In this document: positions 19,775 through 33,096 of the stretch, one piece after another
Position numbering within the stretch: position 1 is the stretch's first letter
Layout: each line of letters begins with the position of its first letter
From: CAVQMB01 sp963713445
GTDB taxonomy: Bacteria; Pseudomonadota; Gammaproteobacteria; Competibacterales; Competibacteraceae
Assembly (NCBI GenBank): GCA_963713445.1
Contig: CAVQMB010000004.1
Span: forward strand, 1 to 64,000
Length of the DNA: 64,000 bases
Direction of reading: 5' to 3'
Program-made: the position numbers and the translations under genes
The notes under the pieces: generated by a model
Seen by the model: the letters and a program-made list of their open reading frames with translations, nothing else
Told to the model about the DNA's origin: nothing
Database searches by the model: none

Positions 19775-21739
19775 CTATGGCGCCACGAACGGCGATGTCA
19801 CTGACGCCGAGGCCGCTCCCGCCGAGAATGTAACTGTTGTCGTCGCCGTGGTTTGGAACGTCAGGTTGGCCGTCACCTTGCCGTCCGCATCGGTCAGGCC
19901 GGTATTTTGATCGTAAGCCGGCTGAAAAGCGAGGCTCAGCAAAGACGCTCCCGTCGTTGATGCATTCACCAGATTGCCGGATATCGCGCCCCCCTGACTA
20001 TCTGTCAATCGAAGATCAACCGTACAGTCCACTGACGACGGCGCCGTGGGCGCTGGGCCGCACACCGTGGGATCCGTGCTGTTGTTCGTCTTGCATTGCT
20101 GATACGCCGTATTAGCCGCATTGAAGGCGAATACCTGAGTCAGGTCGCAGCTCATGTTGGCGGTCATCGTACCCGCACCCGGGCTCGCAATGGTGACCGT
20201 CACTGGTGTGGCAACGCCGTCAGCCTGGAACGCTATGGTCAACGCGCTGCTGCCCGGCGCCTGGCCACTGGATGCAATCAGAGGTGTCACGCAACCGTCC
20301 TTGCCGGTGGTGAGACTGCCCGCAAGGGCACTGTTACCGTTGACCGTGACGGTCGCACTACCCAGTGCACTGCCGATACTGTAATCGATCGATGTCGCCT
20401 GCAGCGGCGTGAAGTTCGGATCCTTGAGACACAGGGTAACCGGTGTGGTGGTATTTGCTCCCAACTGAACAGGTGCGGCGGTTAACGTGATATTGGTTCC
20501 TGAACTGACCGGCAAGAACACCGCACCGCAGTTCTGGCCGCGGGCGTCACAGGTGTTTAACACAGTACAGGTCTTTTGATCGACGGTGCACGCCACTACG
20601 ATAGCCGCCTTACCCACCTGGCTGGCCGGATAGGTCAGCAAGGTACTGGCAACGCCACTATCGTTGGTTGTGCCGGTTGCCAGAATATTGGCGCTTTCAG
20701 GCCGACCAACGATATACGGTACGGTGGGACCGGTATCGGTCCCCGAATTGGTGTTGAACGGATTGCCAGCCTGACTGATGGCTAACGCATTATCAGCCTG
20801 GACACTTGCAATGGTCCGAATCCCAGTGAGTGCCCGATTGTTTGGCTGACTGAAATTAATTCCGTCCAAGACCAGCTGTTCTCCAGGCAACACACCCTTG
20901 GCACTGAACCGGCCGCTGCTGGCGTAGAAATCGTAGCCACCCTCAAGCGGATCGCCGTCGTTGCCCGCGATCGTGAATGCGCCTGGATTGTTCGGGAATC
21001 CCGCTAACGGCCCGTCGATCACTGAAAAATCAATCGGGGTGCCCACCTGCGGCGGATTACCGCTGCTATCGGTCGCGATCACACTGATCACCCGACGGTA
21101 CGAACCATCAGGCAATACCGCACCTCCGGTGCCTAATCCCACTGACGACGATCCAGCCTGGACCGCGTTGACATAGGGCCCGGTGAAAGCCAGCGAGCTG
21201 ACAGGTTCAGTTTTACCGACCACTTGTAATTGCAGCGAGGCACTGACCTGTCGCTTGCTGGCGGGATCGCTCACTGTCGCCGTTATCGTCACCGTACCCG
21301 GTAAATTATTAGAGACAAAAAACAGCTTGGCTATACCTGTAGTCTGTTTCAACACAGCCGTCGAAAAGGGTCCGGAATCCTGTGCCGTGCCACCTGGGGG
21401 CACTGGAATATACAAACTGCCGTGAGTGCCTGCTGGAATAACGTCGACCGAGATCTGTGACGCCGGGTAATACTGTCCGTTCTGATCGAATACCTCGACC
21501 ACCAGCTGCTTGGTAAACGGTTGATTCAAAGCCAGCGGCTGCTGAGTTGGGTTCCAGGCCACGGTGTTGCTGCCGTCTGCGGTACTGATCCTTACCGAAA
21601 GCGTGTTCTCGGTCCCGGTAAAACCACCTCCGCTACCGCCGCCGCAACCTGCCAGCAATACCACCGGGAGCAGGGACGCCACAATTTTGAGAACTCGTTG
21701 CAAGCTGGACACGTAAACCCTCCCCCTATGACTTTTCAA
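19775..21739 (-). CDS. Large Ig-like (Big-domain) lipoprotein of unknown function
   Basis: 654 residues. The signal peptide ends in a lipobox LLAGC (Cys about 32) followed by a Gly/Ser-rich linker. The remainder is Thr/Ser/Val-rich beta-sandwich sequence, with repeats of the bacterial Ig-like type (AVLKQTTGIAKLFFVSNNLPG, GVASTLLTYPASQVG, GLTDADGKVTANLTFQ). Several Cys cluster in pairs near 380-405 and 535-575, suggesting disulfides after export. No enzyme motif is visible. It begins at the pilQ stop (4-base overlap) and precedes aroK, so it sits inside an operon that is normally pilMNOPQ-aroKB. A surface or pilus-associated role is an inference from position. Length and Big-like repeats also fit an adhesin. 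Confidence 0.8.
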   Translation of the reverse strand: MKSHRGRVYVSSLQRVLKIVASLLPVVLLAGCGGGSGGGFTGTENTLSVRISTADGSNTVAWNPTQQPLALNQPFTKQLVVEVFDQNGQYYPASQISVDVIPAGTHGSLYIPVPPGGTAQDSGPFSTAVLKQTTGIAKLFFVSNNLPGTVTITATVSDPASKRQVSASLQLQVVGKTEPVSSLAFTGPYVNAVQAGSSSVGLGTGGAVLPDGSYRRVISVIATDSSGNPPQVGTPIDFSVIDGPLAGFPNNPGAFTIAGNDGDPLEGGYDFYASSGRFSAKGVLPGEQLVLDGINFSQPNNRALTGIRTIASVQADNALAISQAGNPFNTNSGTDTGPTVPYIVGRPESANILATGTTNDSGVASTLLTYPASQVGKAAIVVACTVDQKTCTVLNTCDARGQNCGAVFLPVSSGTNITLTAAPVQLGANTTTPVTLCLKDPNFTPLQATSIDYSIGSALGSATVTVNGNSALAGSLTTGKDGCVTPLIASSGQAPGSSALTIAFQADGVATPVTVTIASPGAGTMTANMSCDLTQVFAFNAANTAYQQCKTNNSTDPTVCGPAPTAPSSVDCTVDLRLTDSQGGAISGNLVNASTTGASLLSLAFQPAYDQNTGLTDADGKVTANLTFQTTATTTVTFSAGAASASVTSPFVAP

Positions 21740-23941
21740 GGCGATACCGCCCCCGTTTTCAGAATCTTGGGCGTCACGAAAATCAGCAACTCTTGTTTCG
21801 TATCCGTCTTGGTAGTATGCCGGAACAGGTTGCCTAGACCTGGGATGTCACCTAGCAGCGGCACCTTGTCGACGCTGTTCTGCGAATTCTTTTCGTATAC
21901 GCCGCCGAGTACCACAGTCTCACCATCGTCGACCAGCACCTGCGTCTTGATCTCACGCTTGTTGATTTCCGGACCGGCGGGTGTCAACGCCCCAGGCTCA
22001 TCCTTCTTCACATCGAGATCCATGATAACCCGCCCATCGGGGGTAATCTGCGGGGTCACCTTAAGCGATAGAACTGCATCCACAAGCTGGGTCTGGGTGC
22101 CGCTTTGAGACACGGTCTGATACGGAATTTGAGTGCCCTGGGTAACCACAGCTTCCTTGCGATCGGCCGTGATCACCCGCGGGTTAGACAGAATCTGGCC
22201 TTTGCCCTCGGCTTGCAGCGCCGACAGCTCCAGGTCAACCAGAAAATTCTTGCCCAGGATAGCCAGTGCCATGCTGCTTGTGGGATTGGCCGCCGCCAGA
22301 TTGACGCCCAGACGATTCGCCAGTGAGGGTAACGTCACGGGGTAAGGCTGGCCCGTCTGCCTGTAGATTGCTGGCAGCACTGCTGATCATGCCGTCCGTG
22401 GCGTTGGCGGTACCCGCAATAGAGGCCACCCCCGAACCACCCGTACTCCCGACACCACTGAAACCCCAGCGCACGCCCAACTGCTTGTTGAAGTTGCTGT
22501 TGGCAATGACGATGCGGGCATCGATCTGCACTTGCTCTACCGGGCGGTCCAGCTTGGCGATCAGTTTACGGATCTGTTCAATTTTCGATGGAATGTCCTG
22601 AATCAGCAACGTATTGGTGCGTGGATCGGCGCTGATCTCGCCGCGCGGCGATAGCAGGCCATTGTTACTTCCGGCGCCATTCTTGGATGACGTATTATTC
22701 GACGGTGTGGTGATCAGCTTCGCCAGGTCCTGGGCATTGGCGTAGTTAACCTGGATCGTTTCGGTCTGCAGGGGTTCCAGCTGGGTGCGCTGCTGCTGGG
22801 CCTGCAGTTGTTCCTGATCCTGTTTCGCAAGCACGGTGGTGGGCGCAACATATATGACGTTGCCGTTACGCCGCATCGAAAGTCCCTTGGTCTGCAAAAT
22901 GATATCGAGCGCCTGATCCCAGGGTACATTATGCAGGCGAAGTGTGAGGTTACCCTGAACCTGATCGCTAACCACGATGTTGAGCCCGGTGAAATCGGCC
23001 AGAATCTGTAATACCGCTCGAACCTGGATATCCTGGAAATTCAAGGACACCGGTTTGCCAGTATATTCCTTTTTGGCAGACTGTCCCGGCTGCTGTAATT
23101 TGGGGCGGACCTCGATGGTGTAGCGCCGGTTGGTCTGATAGGCAACAAAGTCCGAGTCCCCGGCCCGTTTGATGACCAGGCGCGCGCCCTGCCGCCGATT
23201 GAAGGCATCGATCAGTGTCACCGGTGTGGCGAAGTCGGTGACATCCAGGCGCCGTTCCTGCCCGCGGGGCAACCGGGTGCCGGCGAAATCCGCGACAATG
23301 TCTTTTCCTCGTTGCTGCACATTGACCGCGACCGAGGGACCGGGCACCGCTACCGAGACGATGCCCTGACCTTCGCTGCCGCGGTGGAATTCGACCTTGC
23401 CAAGCTCGGGAGCGTGGCGGTGGCCAGCAACTCCGCCGGACTGGGCTGAAGCGCTGGCCGACGCCGGCACGGCGTTGGCGTGGGAACCCACCATCAGTAG
23501 AACGTTGCTACCCTGTTGCCTGATGCTGTAAGGCGCCATGCTCAGCAGATTGATGACCGCCCGGGTGCGGCTGTTGTTGCTGAGCACATTGACACCTTGC
23601 ACCGCGCCCTTATTGATGGCCCGTTGATGGGTGGACAGCGCGTCTTTCACACCGGGAAAATCAAGCACGATACGAGCGGGATTGTTGATGGTAAAACTGT
23701 GCGGCTCGGGCACGGGTTCCGACAATCGGAACCTAAGCTGCACCTGCCCCCCGGGAAGGTTGGCGATATCTACTGCGGTCAGCTCTGGCGCCGACCATGC
23801 TGTAGCCGCATTCCCCAGCCACGCATAGGTAATCACAACCATTACCAGCCAGACATTCGGGCGGCCCACTAATCTCGGAATCCGCCACCAACCTGCCGCC
23901 CGGGAGATACGTGCTACGCTAGAGTTCATCAGGTACCTCAT
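21736..23941 (-). CDS. pilQ: Type IV pilus secretin PilQ (apparent frameshift near 22355)
   Basis: PilQ is the outer-membrane secretin through which the pilus emerges. Combined length is about 735 residues. Order: signal peptide ending near WSA (about 51), an AMIN domain (about 55-140), a second AMIN-like segment (about 170-270), the STN/TonB short N-terminal domain (VSLNFQDIQVRAVLQILADF), N1-type repeats (SLIT-like LLIQDIPSKIEQIRKLI) and the secretin barrel (ILSNPRVITADRKEAVV, VLGGVYEKN, PLLGDIPGLGNLFRH). The N-terminal frame runs into frame-shifted sequence after ISSAASNLQ; homology resumes one frame over at TGQPYPVTLPSLANRLG. A one-base error or mutation near 22350-22365 is the simplest reading. 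Confidence 0.92.
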
Positions 23942-23943
23942 GC

Positions 23944-24525
23944 TTATCCGGCCAGCGACAGGTCCGTCACGCGCTTCTTCCAGCCACCCGTCTGGGGATC
24001 GCGAACGATTTCCTGGATATCAACACGATTTTCGGTGATGTTGTAGATTCTTCCAAAATGCCTTCCGAGATAGTTACCGACGTGAACCCGGTGGACTATG
24101 CCGTCCGGGGCCTTGATCAATGCCCACATCCGCTGGTTGGCATTAAAGTCGCGAAATGTGCCAACCAACTGAAGGGCACCCAGCGAATATTTCTCCAGCT
24201 CTTCCCGTGGCCGATTGGTGTTGGGCTCGATACCGCTGCCTTTGACGGTGGGTGTGTTCCGTTGAGTCAACGCGTCGACGACGAACTTGGATGGTGAAAA
24301 AGGATCTCTTAAGCCCTGGGCCTGATAATAAAACGGCTGGTACGGCGCAAGTTTGGGCAATGGGCGGAGCTTCGCTGGCGGCGCTTGCTGGTTGGTTTCT
24401 TTGACAAACTGGCGCAGATCGCCAAGATCGGAGCGCATGCAGCCGGCGAGCAAGACTGAGCCCGCTAACACAAGAAGCAAACGGGACGCCCGAGCGTTCC
24501 GGCACACTTTCACCCCAGCCACCAC
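23944..24525 (-). CDS. pilP: Type IV pilus assembly lipoprotein PilP
   Basis: 193 residues. Lipobox LLAGC (Cys about 29), a Pro-rich linker, then the PilP beta-domain with YQAQGLRDPFSPSKF (about 68-82), LGALQLVGTF and VGNYLGRHFGRI. PilP links the inner-membrane PilMNO complex to the PilQ secretin. pilQ starts 2 bases after its stop. Confidence 0.95.
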   Translation of the reverse strand: MVAGVKVCRNARASRLLLVLAGSVLLAGCMRSDLGDLRQFVKETNQQAPPAKLRPLPKLAPYQPFYYQAQGLRDPFSPSKFVVDALTQRNTPTVKGSGIEPNTNRPREELEKYSLGALQLVGTFRDFNANQRMWALIKAPDGIVHRVHVGNYLGRHFGRIYNITENRVDIQEIVRDPQTGGWKKRVTDLSLAG

Positions 24526-24553
24526 CCATTCTTATAGTCCGCGGACCGTCTAT

Positions 24554-25171
24554 TCATCGTTTCCCATTGCTTGATTCAACGTAGCGGTAAGTCTGGAGCG
24601 TGGCATTGATACTCAACGCCGGATTATTGCCAAGATTAGTTACAGGCTTGCCAGAGGGTACCGACAACGTTGCGCTGCGCAGGGTCACAATGCGTTGCAT
24701 GGCCGAAATGCTACTGATGAACTCACCGAACTGGTGGTAGGTACCCTGCGCCCGTATAGCAATGGGCACGACAACAAAATAATCTTGCCGATTCTCTCGC
24801 TGGGGCTGAAACACCCGGAACAACAACCCGTTGGAGCGGCCCAGATCCGATACCCGCTCCAGCAGGTCAGGCATTTCGGTCCCGGTAGGCAACTGCTTGA
24901 CCAAGTCCGCGAGCATCCCTTTTAGCTTCTTCAACCGTTGCTGATATACACCGATATTGGCGGCCACGGCTTCACGCTGTTTATATTCCTGCTTCAGCTG
25001 CTGTTCCTGTCGCTGGCCCTGGCGCAGCGAATCCATCATGCTACTGAGATCGAACCAGTAACCCAGCCCGATGACGACCACCATGACCACGGCGAGAATC
25101 ACGGCCTTGGCCGGTGCCGGCCAAAGACCGATCTCATTGATGTCGAGAGAATTAATGTCGGAAAGTTGCAT
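24554..25171 (-). CDS. pilO: Type IV pilus alignment protein PilO
   Basis: 205 residues. One N-terminal transmembrane helix (AVILAVVMVVVIGLGYWF, about 24-41), a coiled-coil (about 45-95) and a ferredoxin-like periplasmic domain with NRQDYFVVVPIAIRAQGTYH and FGEFISSISAM. It pairs with PilN. In the run pilM-N-O-P-Q, 4 bases after pilN. Confidence 0.95.
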   Translation of the reverse strand: MQLSDINSLDINEIGLWPAPAKAVILAVVMVVVIGLGYWFDLSSMMDSLRQGQRQEQQLKQEYKQREAVAANIGVYQQRLKKLKGMLADLVKQLPTGTEMPDLLERVSDLGRSNGLLFRVFQPQRENRQDYFVVVPIAIRAQGTYHQFGEFISSISAMQRIVTLRSATLSVPSGKPVTNLGNNPALSINATLQTYRYVESSNGKR

Positions 25172-25175
25172 GTGG

Positions 25176-25739
25176 TCACTCCGACGCTTTTTTGCTGGGC
25201 TGTATTCGATTGACCGTCAAGTCAAACGAGCTAGCCGGTACGTTTTGGGCGAGGGAATGGCGCTGAATGATTTTCAGCACTGGTTCGCCGAAAAGCGGCG
25301 ACCGTCCCAGCTCCCGCATGAAATCAGACACCACTTTATTGTCTCGGGCGTCCCCTTTGACCTCCAGACGATTGTCATTGGCAGTCAGCGACGTAACGAA
25401 GAGAGCGGGCGGCGTCAAGCGAACCAGCGAATTGAACACCTTAACCATATCCGGCCGACTCTGCTGTAGTCGCTTGATGGCCTGCAGGCGATCAAGCAGG
25501 CTCTGCTCAGCTTGGCGCATCGCCTTGATGGCTTTCTCAGCGTGCTTGACCCGATCAATCTGTTGGTTAAGATACTGATTGCGGGCCCGCTGGACATCCA
25601 TCATCCGTCCTATAGCAAGATGTACCGCAATAACGCAGCCGACCGCCAACACTGCCACACCCGCAAGGGTTATGACAAACTCGCGCTGTTGCTGCTCGCG
25701 CCGCAGCTGACGCCAAGGTAGCAGATTAATACGGGTCAT
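25176..25739 (-). CDS. pilN: Type IV pilus assembly protein PilN
   Basis: 187 residues from the ATG at 25739, which begins with the conserved cytoplasmic MTRINLLPWR that docks into PilM. One transmembrane helix (about 20-40), a coiled-coil (about 50-95) and a periplasmic domain containing PPALFVTSLTANDNRLEVKG. The start overlaps the end of pilM by 4 bases. Confidence 0.95.
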   Translation of the reverse strand: MTRINLLPWRQLRREQQQREFVITLAGVAVLAVGCVIAVHLAIGRMMDVQRARNQYLNQQIDRVKHAEKAIKAMRQAEQSLLDRLQAIKRLQQSRPDMVKVFNSLVRLTPPALFVTSLTANDNRLEVKGDARDNKVVSDFMRELGRSPLFGEPVLKIIQRHSLAQNVPASSFDLTVNRIQPSKKASE

Positions 25740-26818
25740 TGCAGCGCCCGCAAGGCCAGACCACAAGCGATCGTGAATAGTGGAGCATTGTGTGTCAACC
25801 GATTCGCGTCGATTCGTTTAGCATAACTCATTGTTTCAAATGGGTTGGCCACGATAACAGGACTGCCCACGCGTTCCGCTAGGATCTTGCTCAATCCGGG
25901 CGTAAGACTGCCGCCGCCGGCAAGCATCAGTCCATCCAGCGAATTAAAATGACTGGACGAGAAGAAGAACTGGAGCATATTACCGATCTGCTCAACCAGC
26001 ATGTTACGAAAAGGTTCCAGTATTCGGGTAGCGTAGTCTTCCGGGAGATCGCCGGTGCGCTTGGCGAGTTCGGCTCGATCACGCGGCAGACCGTACGCAT
26101 CGGCGATCTGCTGGGTCAGCTGGTCGCAGCCGATCGCTTGTTCACGATTGAAGATCAGCTGTTCACCCTGAAACACATAAAGGGTGGAATGGCTGGCGCC
26201 GATGTCGACCATGCCCGTACAAAGCTGGTTCAACCGGGCCGCCGCATCGGCGACATCGGCACCGGCGAAGTACAAGTAGCGGCCTAATTCAGCGAAAATA
26301 TTCTCCGCGGCGTAGGCTTCGACGTCGACGGTGGCCGGCGTCAGGCCCGCTTCTTCCAGCACATCGCGACGCACGTCGACGTATTCGCGCCGGGTCGCCA
26401 CCAGCAGCACATCCTGAGTATCAGAAGACGCTTTCGACACACCACGAACCTCGAAATCCAGATAGACGTCCGTTAGCGGATACGGGATAAATTGAGCCGC
26501 TTCGGTCTCGATAACCGCCTCTATCGCGGCATCATCGTAATCGATCGGCAGTGTGATCGTGCGGCTAATGACACTCGACGTGGGTACCGCCAAGATCGCG
26601 TGTTTACGGCGTGTACCGGATGCTTTCCAGGCTCTCTTGAGGGCTTCTGCCACCATCGTCACATCCTTGGGATGGCGATCCTCCATCGCGCCTTCGGGTA
26701 GTGCTTCAAGGGCACATGCCTCGACCTGCGGTCGGTTGCTATCGAGGCTTAGTTCGACAAGCTTCACCGACGACGGACTGATGTCCACACCCAGGAGACG
26801 CTCTTTTTGTTTGAACAC
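25736..26818 (-). CDS. pilM: Type IV pilus assembly ATPase-fold protein PilM
   Basis: 360 residues with the FtsA/actin fold. LLGVDISPSSVKLVEL (8-23), VPTSSVISRTITLP, VDIGASHSTLYVFQGEQL (about 207-224) and GLMLAGGGSLTPGLSKIL are the nucleotide-binding segments. PilM is the cytoplasmic partner of PilN. First gene of the pil operon. The 215 bases upstream (26819-27033) are AT-rich and shared with a divergent gene; I see no strong promoter match there. Confidence 0.96.
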   Translation of the reverse strand: MFKQKERLLGVDISPSSVKLVELSLDSNRPQVEACALEALPEGAMEDRHPKDVTMVAEALKRAWKASGTRRKHAILAVPTSSVISRTITLPIDYDDAAIEAVIETEAAQFIPYPLTDVYLDFEVRGVSKASSDTQDVLLVATRREYVDVRRDVLEEAGLTPATVDVEAYAAENIFAELGRYLYFAGADVADAAARLNQLCTGMVDIGASHSTLYVFQGEQLIFNREQAIGCDQLTQQIADAYGLPRDRAELAKRTGDLPEDYATRILEPFRNMLVEQIGNMLQFFFSSSHFNSLDGLMLAGGGSLTPGLSKILAERVGSPVIVANPFETMSYAKRIDANRLTHNAPLFTIACGLALRALQ

Positions 26819-27033
26819 TGATACACTTAACCTTTGCCGAATTTAAAGTACCTGCCAGGCGCGCTTAGGGTCGCGCCCACATCACTAGCCGCTGTTGTAT
26901 TTCGGAAACTCGATAGCTAGTTAGCAACGGCCTGTAACGTTTTTAATACGATTCCTGATAATACAAGTTTTGTTTGAATATCAGAAGCCCATTGAACCCA
27001 CCTACCTGAGCAATACCTACCGGAGCGACGTCG

Positions 27034-27654
27034 ATGAGCAACAAGTTGCGAGACAACCGCCTGAGGTCTCTCATTGCTCAGGAATGCGCAAAAATCATGG
27101 CTATTGAAGGTGTTAAAGACTTCAAGCTAGCCAAAAGGAAAGCCAGTATCCGTCTGGGCGTCGCGAACCGATCGGCCATGCCGAGCAATGTCGAGATCGA
27201 ACAGGCGGTCCTGGAATATCAGCGGCTATTCGACCAGGACAATGCCGGAGAACTCCATGACCGACGCGCAGCGGCAGAACGGGTCATGATATTTTTGGAG
27301 CGCTTCCAAGCCCAACTCGTGGGGGCAGTGCTACGCGGCATAGTCTCTCCTCACCCTGAAGTCCAATTGCATGCATTCGCTGATGCCCCGGAAGAAATCC
27401 TATTATATCTTATGGAACATGGCATCCAGTTCGAAACGTCTGAACGCCGCCTCCGTCTGAGCAAAGGCGGTTATGGTACCTATCCGGTAGCAGTGTTCAG
27501 CGACGAGGGCGGGATAACGATTGAGGTCATAATATTTAACCGCAGCGACTTCTACGAAGCCCCGTTGAGCCCTGTAGATGGGAAGCCGATGTCGCGGGCG
27601 GGCTTAGCGCGGGTGCGAGGGTTACTGGCGGGGTATGGTGGGACGCCAAACTAA
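27034..27654 (+). CDS. Conserved hypothetical protein, possibly nucleotidyltransferase-like
   Basis: 206 residues, soluble, no signal peptide. It resembles a gammaproteobacterial family, known to me only as uncharacterised or loosely as nucleotidyltransferase-like, with an N-terminal helical region (RSLIAQECAKIMAIEGVKDF, LAKRKASIRLGV), then a mixed alpha/beta part (QAQLVGAVLRGIVSPHPEVQ, LHAFADAPEEILLYLMEHGI). The V-Q-L-H-A-F-A-D string sits where a nucleotidyltransferase would have its metal Asp residues, but the classical GS...DxD is not clear. It is divergent from pilM and convergent with the rRNA operon; its stop codon lies in the shared terminator stem. Confidence 0.75.
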   Translation: MSNKLRDNRLRSLIAQECAKIMAIEGVKDFKLAKRKASIRLGVANRSAMPSNVEIEQAVLEYQRLFDQDNAGELHDRRAAAERVMIFLERFQAQLVGAVLRGIVSPHPEVQLHAFADAPEEILLYLMEHGIQFETSERRLRLSKGGYGTYPVAVFSDEGGITIEVIIFNRSDFYEAPLSPVDGKPMSRAGLARVRGLLAGYGGTPN

Positions 27655-27686
27655 GAACCCCCTGCGCTATGAGGGCAGGGGGTTCT
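27654..27686 (-). terminator. Terminator hairpin at the end of the rRNA operon (probably bidirectional)
   Basis: Perfect 12-base inverted repeat, AGAACCCCCTGC (27654-27665) and GCAGGGGGTTCT (27675-27686), with a 9-base loop. It lies 10 bases beyond the 5S gene on the minus strand and directly at the stop of the convergent gene. A short T-rich stretch (TTAGTTT) follows on the minus strand. Confidence 0.75.
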
Positions 27687-27696
27687 GGGGGATAAG

Positions 27697-27815
27697 CGCC
27701 TGGCGATGACCTACTTTCACATGGGGAGGCCCCACACTATCATCGGCGCTGGACGGTTTCACTTCTGAGTTCGGGATGGGATCAGGTGGTTCCCGCCCGC
27801 TATGGTCGCCAGGCA
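27697..27815 (-). rRNA. rrf: 5S ribosomal RNA
   Basis: About 119 bases. Starts TGCCTGGCGACC and ends GGTCATCGCCAGGCG, so the terminal helix closes. Internal signatures ACCACCTGATCCCATCCCG, GAACTCAGAAGTGAAAC and GTAGGTCATCGCC are present. Last gene of the rRNA operon. Confidence 0.96.
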
Positions 27816-27833
27816 AACCGGTTGGGGGTGGAC

Positions 27834-27899
27834 AGCTATCAGCTATCAGCTATCAGCTATCAGCTATCAGCTATCAGCTATCAGCTATCAGCTATCAGC
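27834..27899. repeat. Tandem heptanucleotide repeat, (AGCTATC) about 9.4 copies
   Basis: Nine perfect copies of the 7-mer AGCTATC (27834-27896) plus AGC, in the spacer between 5S and 23S. It is inside the transcribed rRNA operon, 19 bases upstream of the 5S gene. Units contain the self-complementary AGCT. Perfect short arrays like this are prone to copy-number change. Confidence 0.95.
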
Positions 27900-27934
27900 G
27901 ACAGGATAAGCCGCTGAGAGTGACGATCACGCCC

Positions 27935-27999
27935 CTGAGATTGTGAGAGTATCTGCTGCTGCACCGGGCGCATCTCCAAACGCCTTGGGTGTTATATGG

Positions 28000-28003
<4 letters not shown>
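27935..28003 (-). other. 3' arm of the long pre-23S processing stem
   Basis: The + strand here (from GAGATTGTGAGAGTAT to TTATATGGTCAAGC) closely matches the minus-strand sequence just upstream of 23S (30893-30955). The two arms form an imperfect stem of roughly 65 bases, including a perfect GTTATATGGTCAAGC core next to the mature ends. This is the expected RNase III processing stem. Confidence 0.8.
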
Positions 28004-30892
<2,889 letters not shown>

Positions 30893-30895
<3 letters not shown>

Positions 30896-30966
30896 ATAAC
30901 CCCAAAACGTCTGGAGCTACTGGCCCGATGCAGCATACTCTCACAACCTCATTGTTAAAGAACACG
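30893..30966 (-). promoter_or_regulatory. 23S leader: 5' stem arm and boxA antitermination site
   Basis: On the minus strand a boxA-like TGTTCTTTAACAAT lies at about 30951-30964, followed by the 5' arm of the pre-23S stem ending in GTTATATGGTCAAGC. BoxA recruits Nus factors that keep RNA polymerase processive through rRNA genes; a second boxA in the 16S-23S spacer is usual. Confidence 0.75.
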
Positions 30967-31053
30967 TCAGCGCTTTCACGCTCAACGCTCAGCGATCGGC
31001 TCTCAAAAACTTACATCCCAAAGCCGATGGCTGAACGCTGACAGCCGGTCAAG

Positions 31054-31129
31054 TGGTGGAGCTGATCGGATTCGAACCGACGACCCTCGGCTTGCAAAGC
31101 CGATGCTCTCCCAGCTGAGCTACAGCCCC
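31054..31129 (-). tRNA. tRNA-Ala (TGC anticodon)
   Basis: 76 bases including an encoded CCA. The acceptor stem GGGGCTG pairs with CAGCTCC; D-arm GCTCAGCTGGGAGAGC, anticodon loop CTTTGCAAG, T-arm GGTTCGAATCC. Second spacer tRNA of the rRNA operon. Confidence 0.97.
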
Positions 31130-31136
31130 TCGAACC

Positions 31137-31213
<77 letters not shown>

Positions 31214-31273
31214 AGTGTCCGTGCGCAGCACGCGCACCCTCGCTCTCCAGCAAGCGTGGCGCCACGCTGTTCA

Positions 31274-31300
31274 GTCAGGTTGTTTGAGTGGGTGCTCGAA
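31274..31300 (-). other. 3' arm of the pre-16S processing stem
   Basis: 27 bases that pair with 32918-32944 with one mismatch and one G-U pair (GTCAGGTTGTTTG core). The arms flank mature 16S rRNA and mark the RNase III cleavage stem. Confidence 0.75.
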
Positions 31301-31319
31301 TGACACCCCTTCACTCGTT

Positions 31320-32858
<1,539 letters not shown>

Positions 32859-32917
32859 AATCAATACTTCAAAAGCTCTGAGTCGATGCCTTCTTTCAAA
32901 GGAACATCTCGGGTGCC

Positions 32918-32961
32918 TTCAAGCACCCACACAAACAACCTGACCTAACTGTTAAAGAACT
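32918..32961 (-). promoter_or_regulatory. 16S leader: boxA and 5' arm of the pre-16S stem
   Basis: On the minus strand AGTTCTTTAACAGTT (about 32948-32961) matches the boxA antiterminator. It is followed by GTCAGGTTGTTTGTGTGGGT (start of 32944-32918), which pairs with 31274-31300. Confidence 0.75.
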
Positions 32962-33051
32962 CGCGAAAGACCATCAGTCTATCGTATCCCCGTTCGTGAA
33001 ACAAGATGCCCTGCTCTGCCTTCAGACCAGCGGCCCCTTGCAACGCCGCGA

Positions 33052-33080
33052 ATTATTCAGCATCACCATGGGCCGGTCAA
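33052..33080 (-). promoter_or_regulatory. rRNA operon promoter (P1-like)
   Basis: On the minus strand TTGACC (33075-33080) and AATAAT (33052-33057) are separated by 17 bases. A GC-rich discriminator (TCGCGGCG) follows, typical of stringently controlled rRNA promoters. An A/T-rich stretch upstream (AAAAAGTTCAAAAA, about 33085-33100) could serve as an UP element. It overlaps the end of rep. Confidence 0.75.
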
Positions 33081-33096
33081 GCGGTTTTTGAACTTT

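Noticed and set aside
27834..27899. Tandem repeats as a CRISPR array
   Set aside because: The units are 7 bases, directly abutting with no spacers, and no cas genes are in the window.
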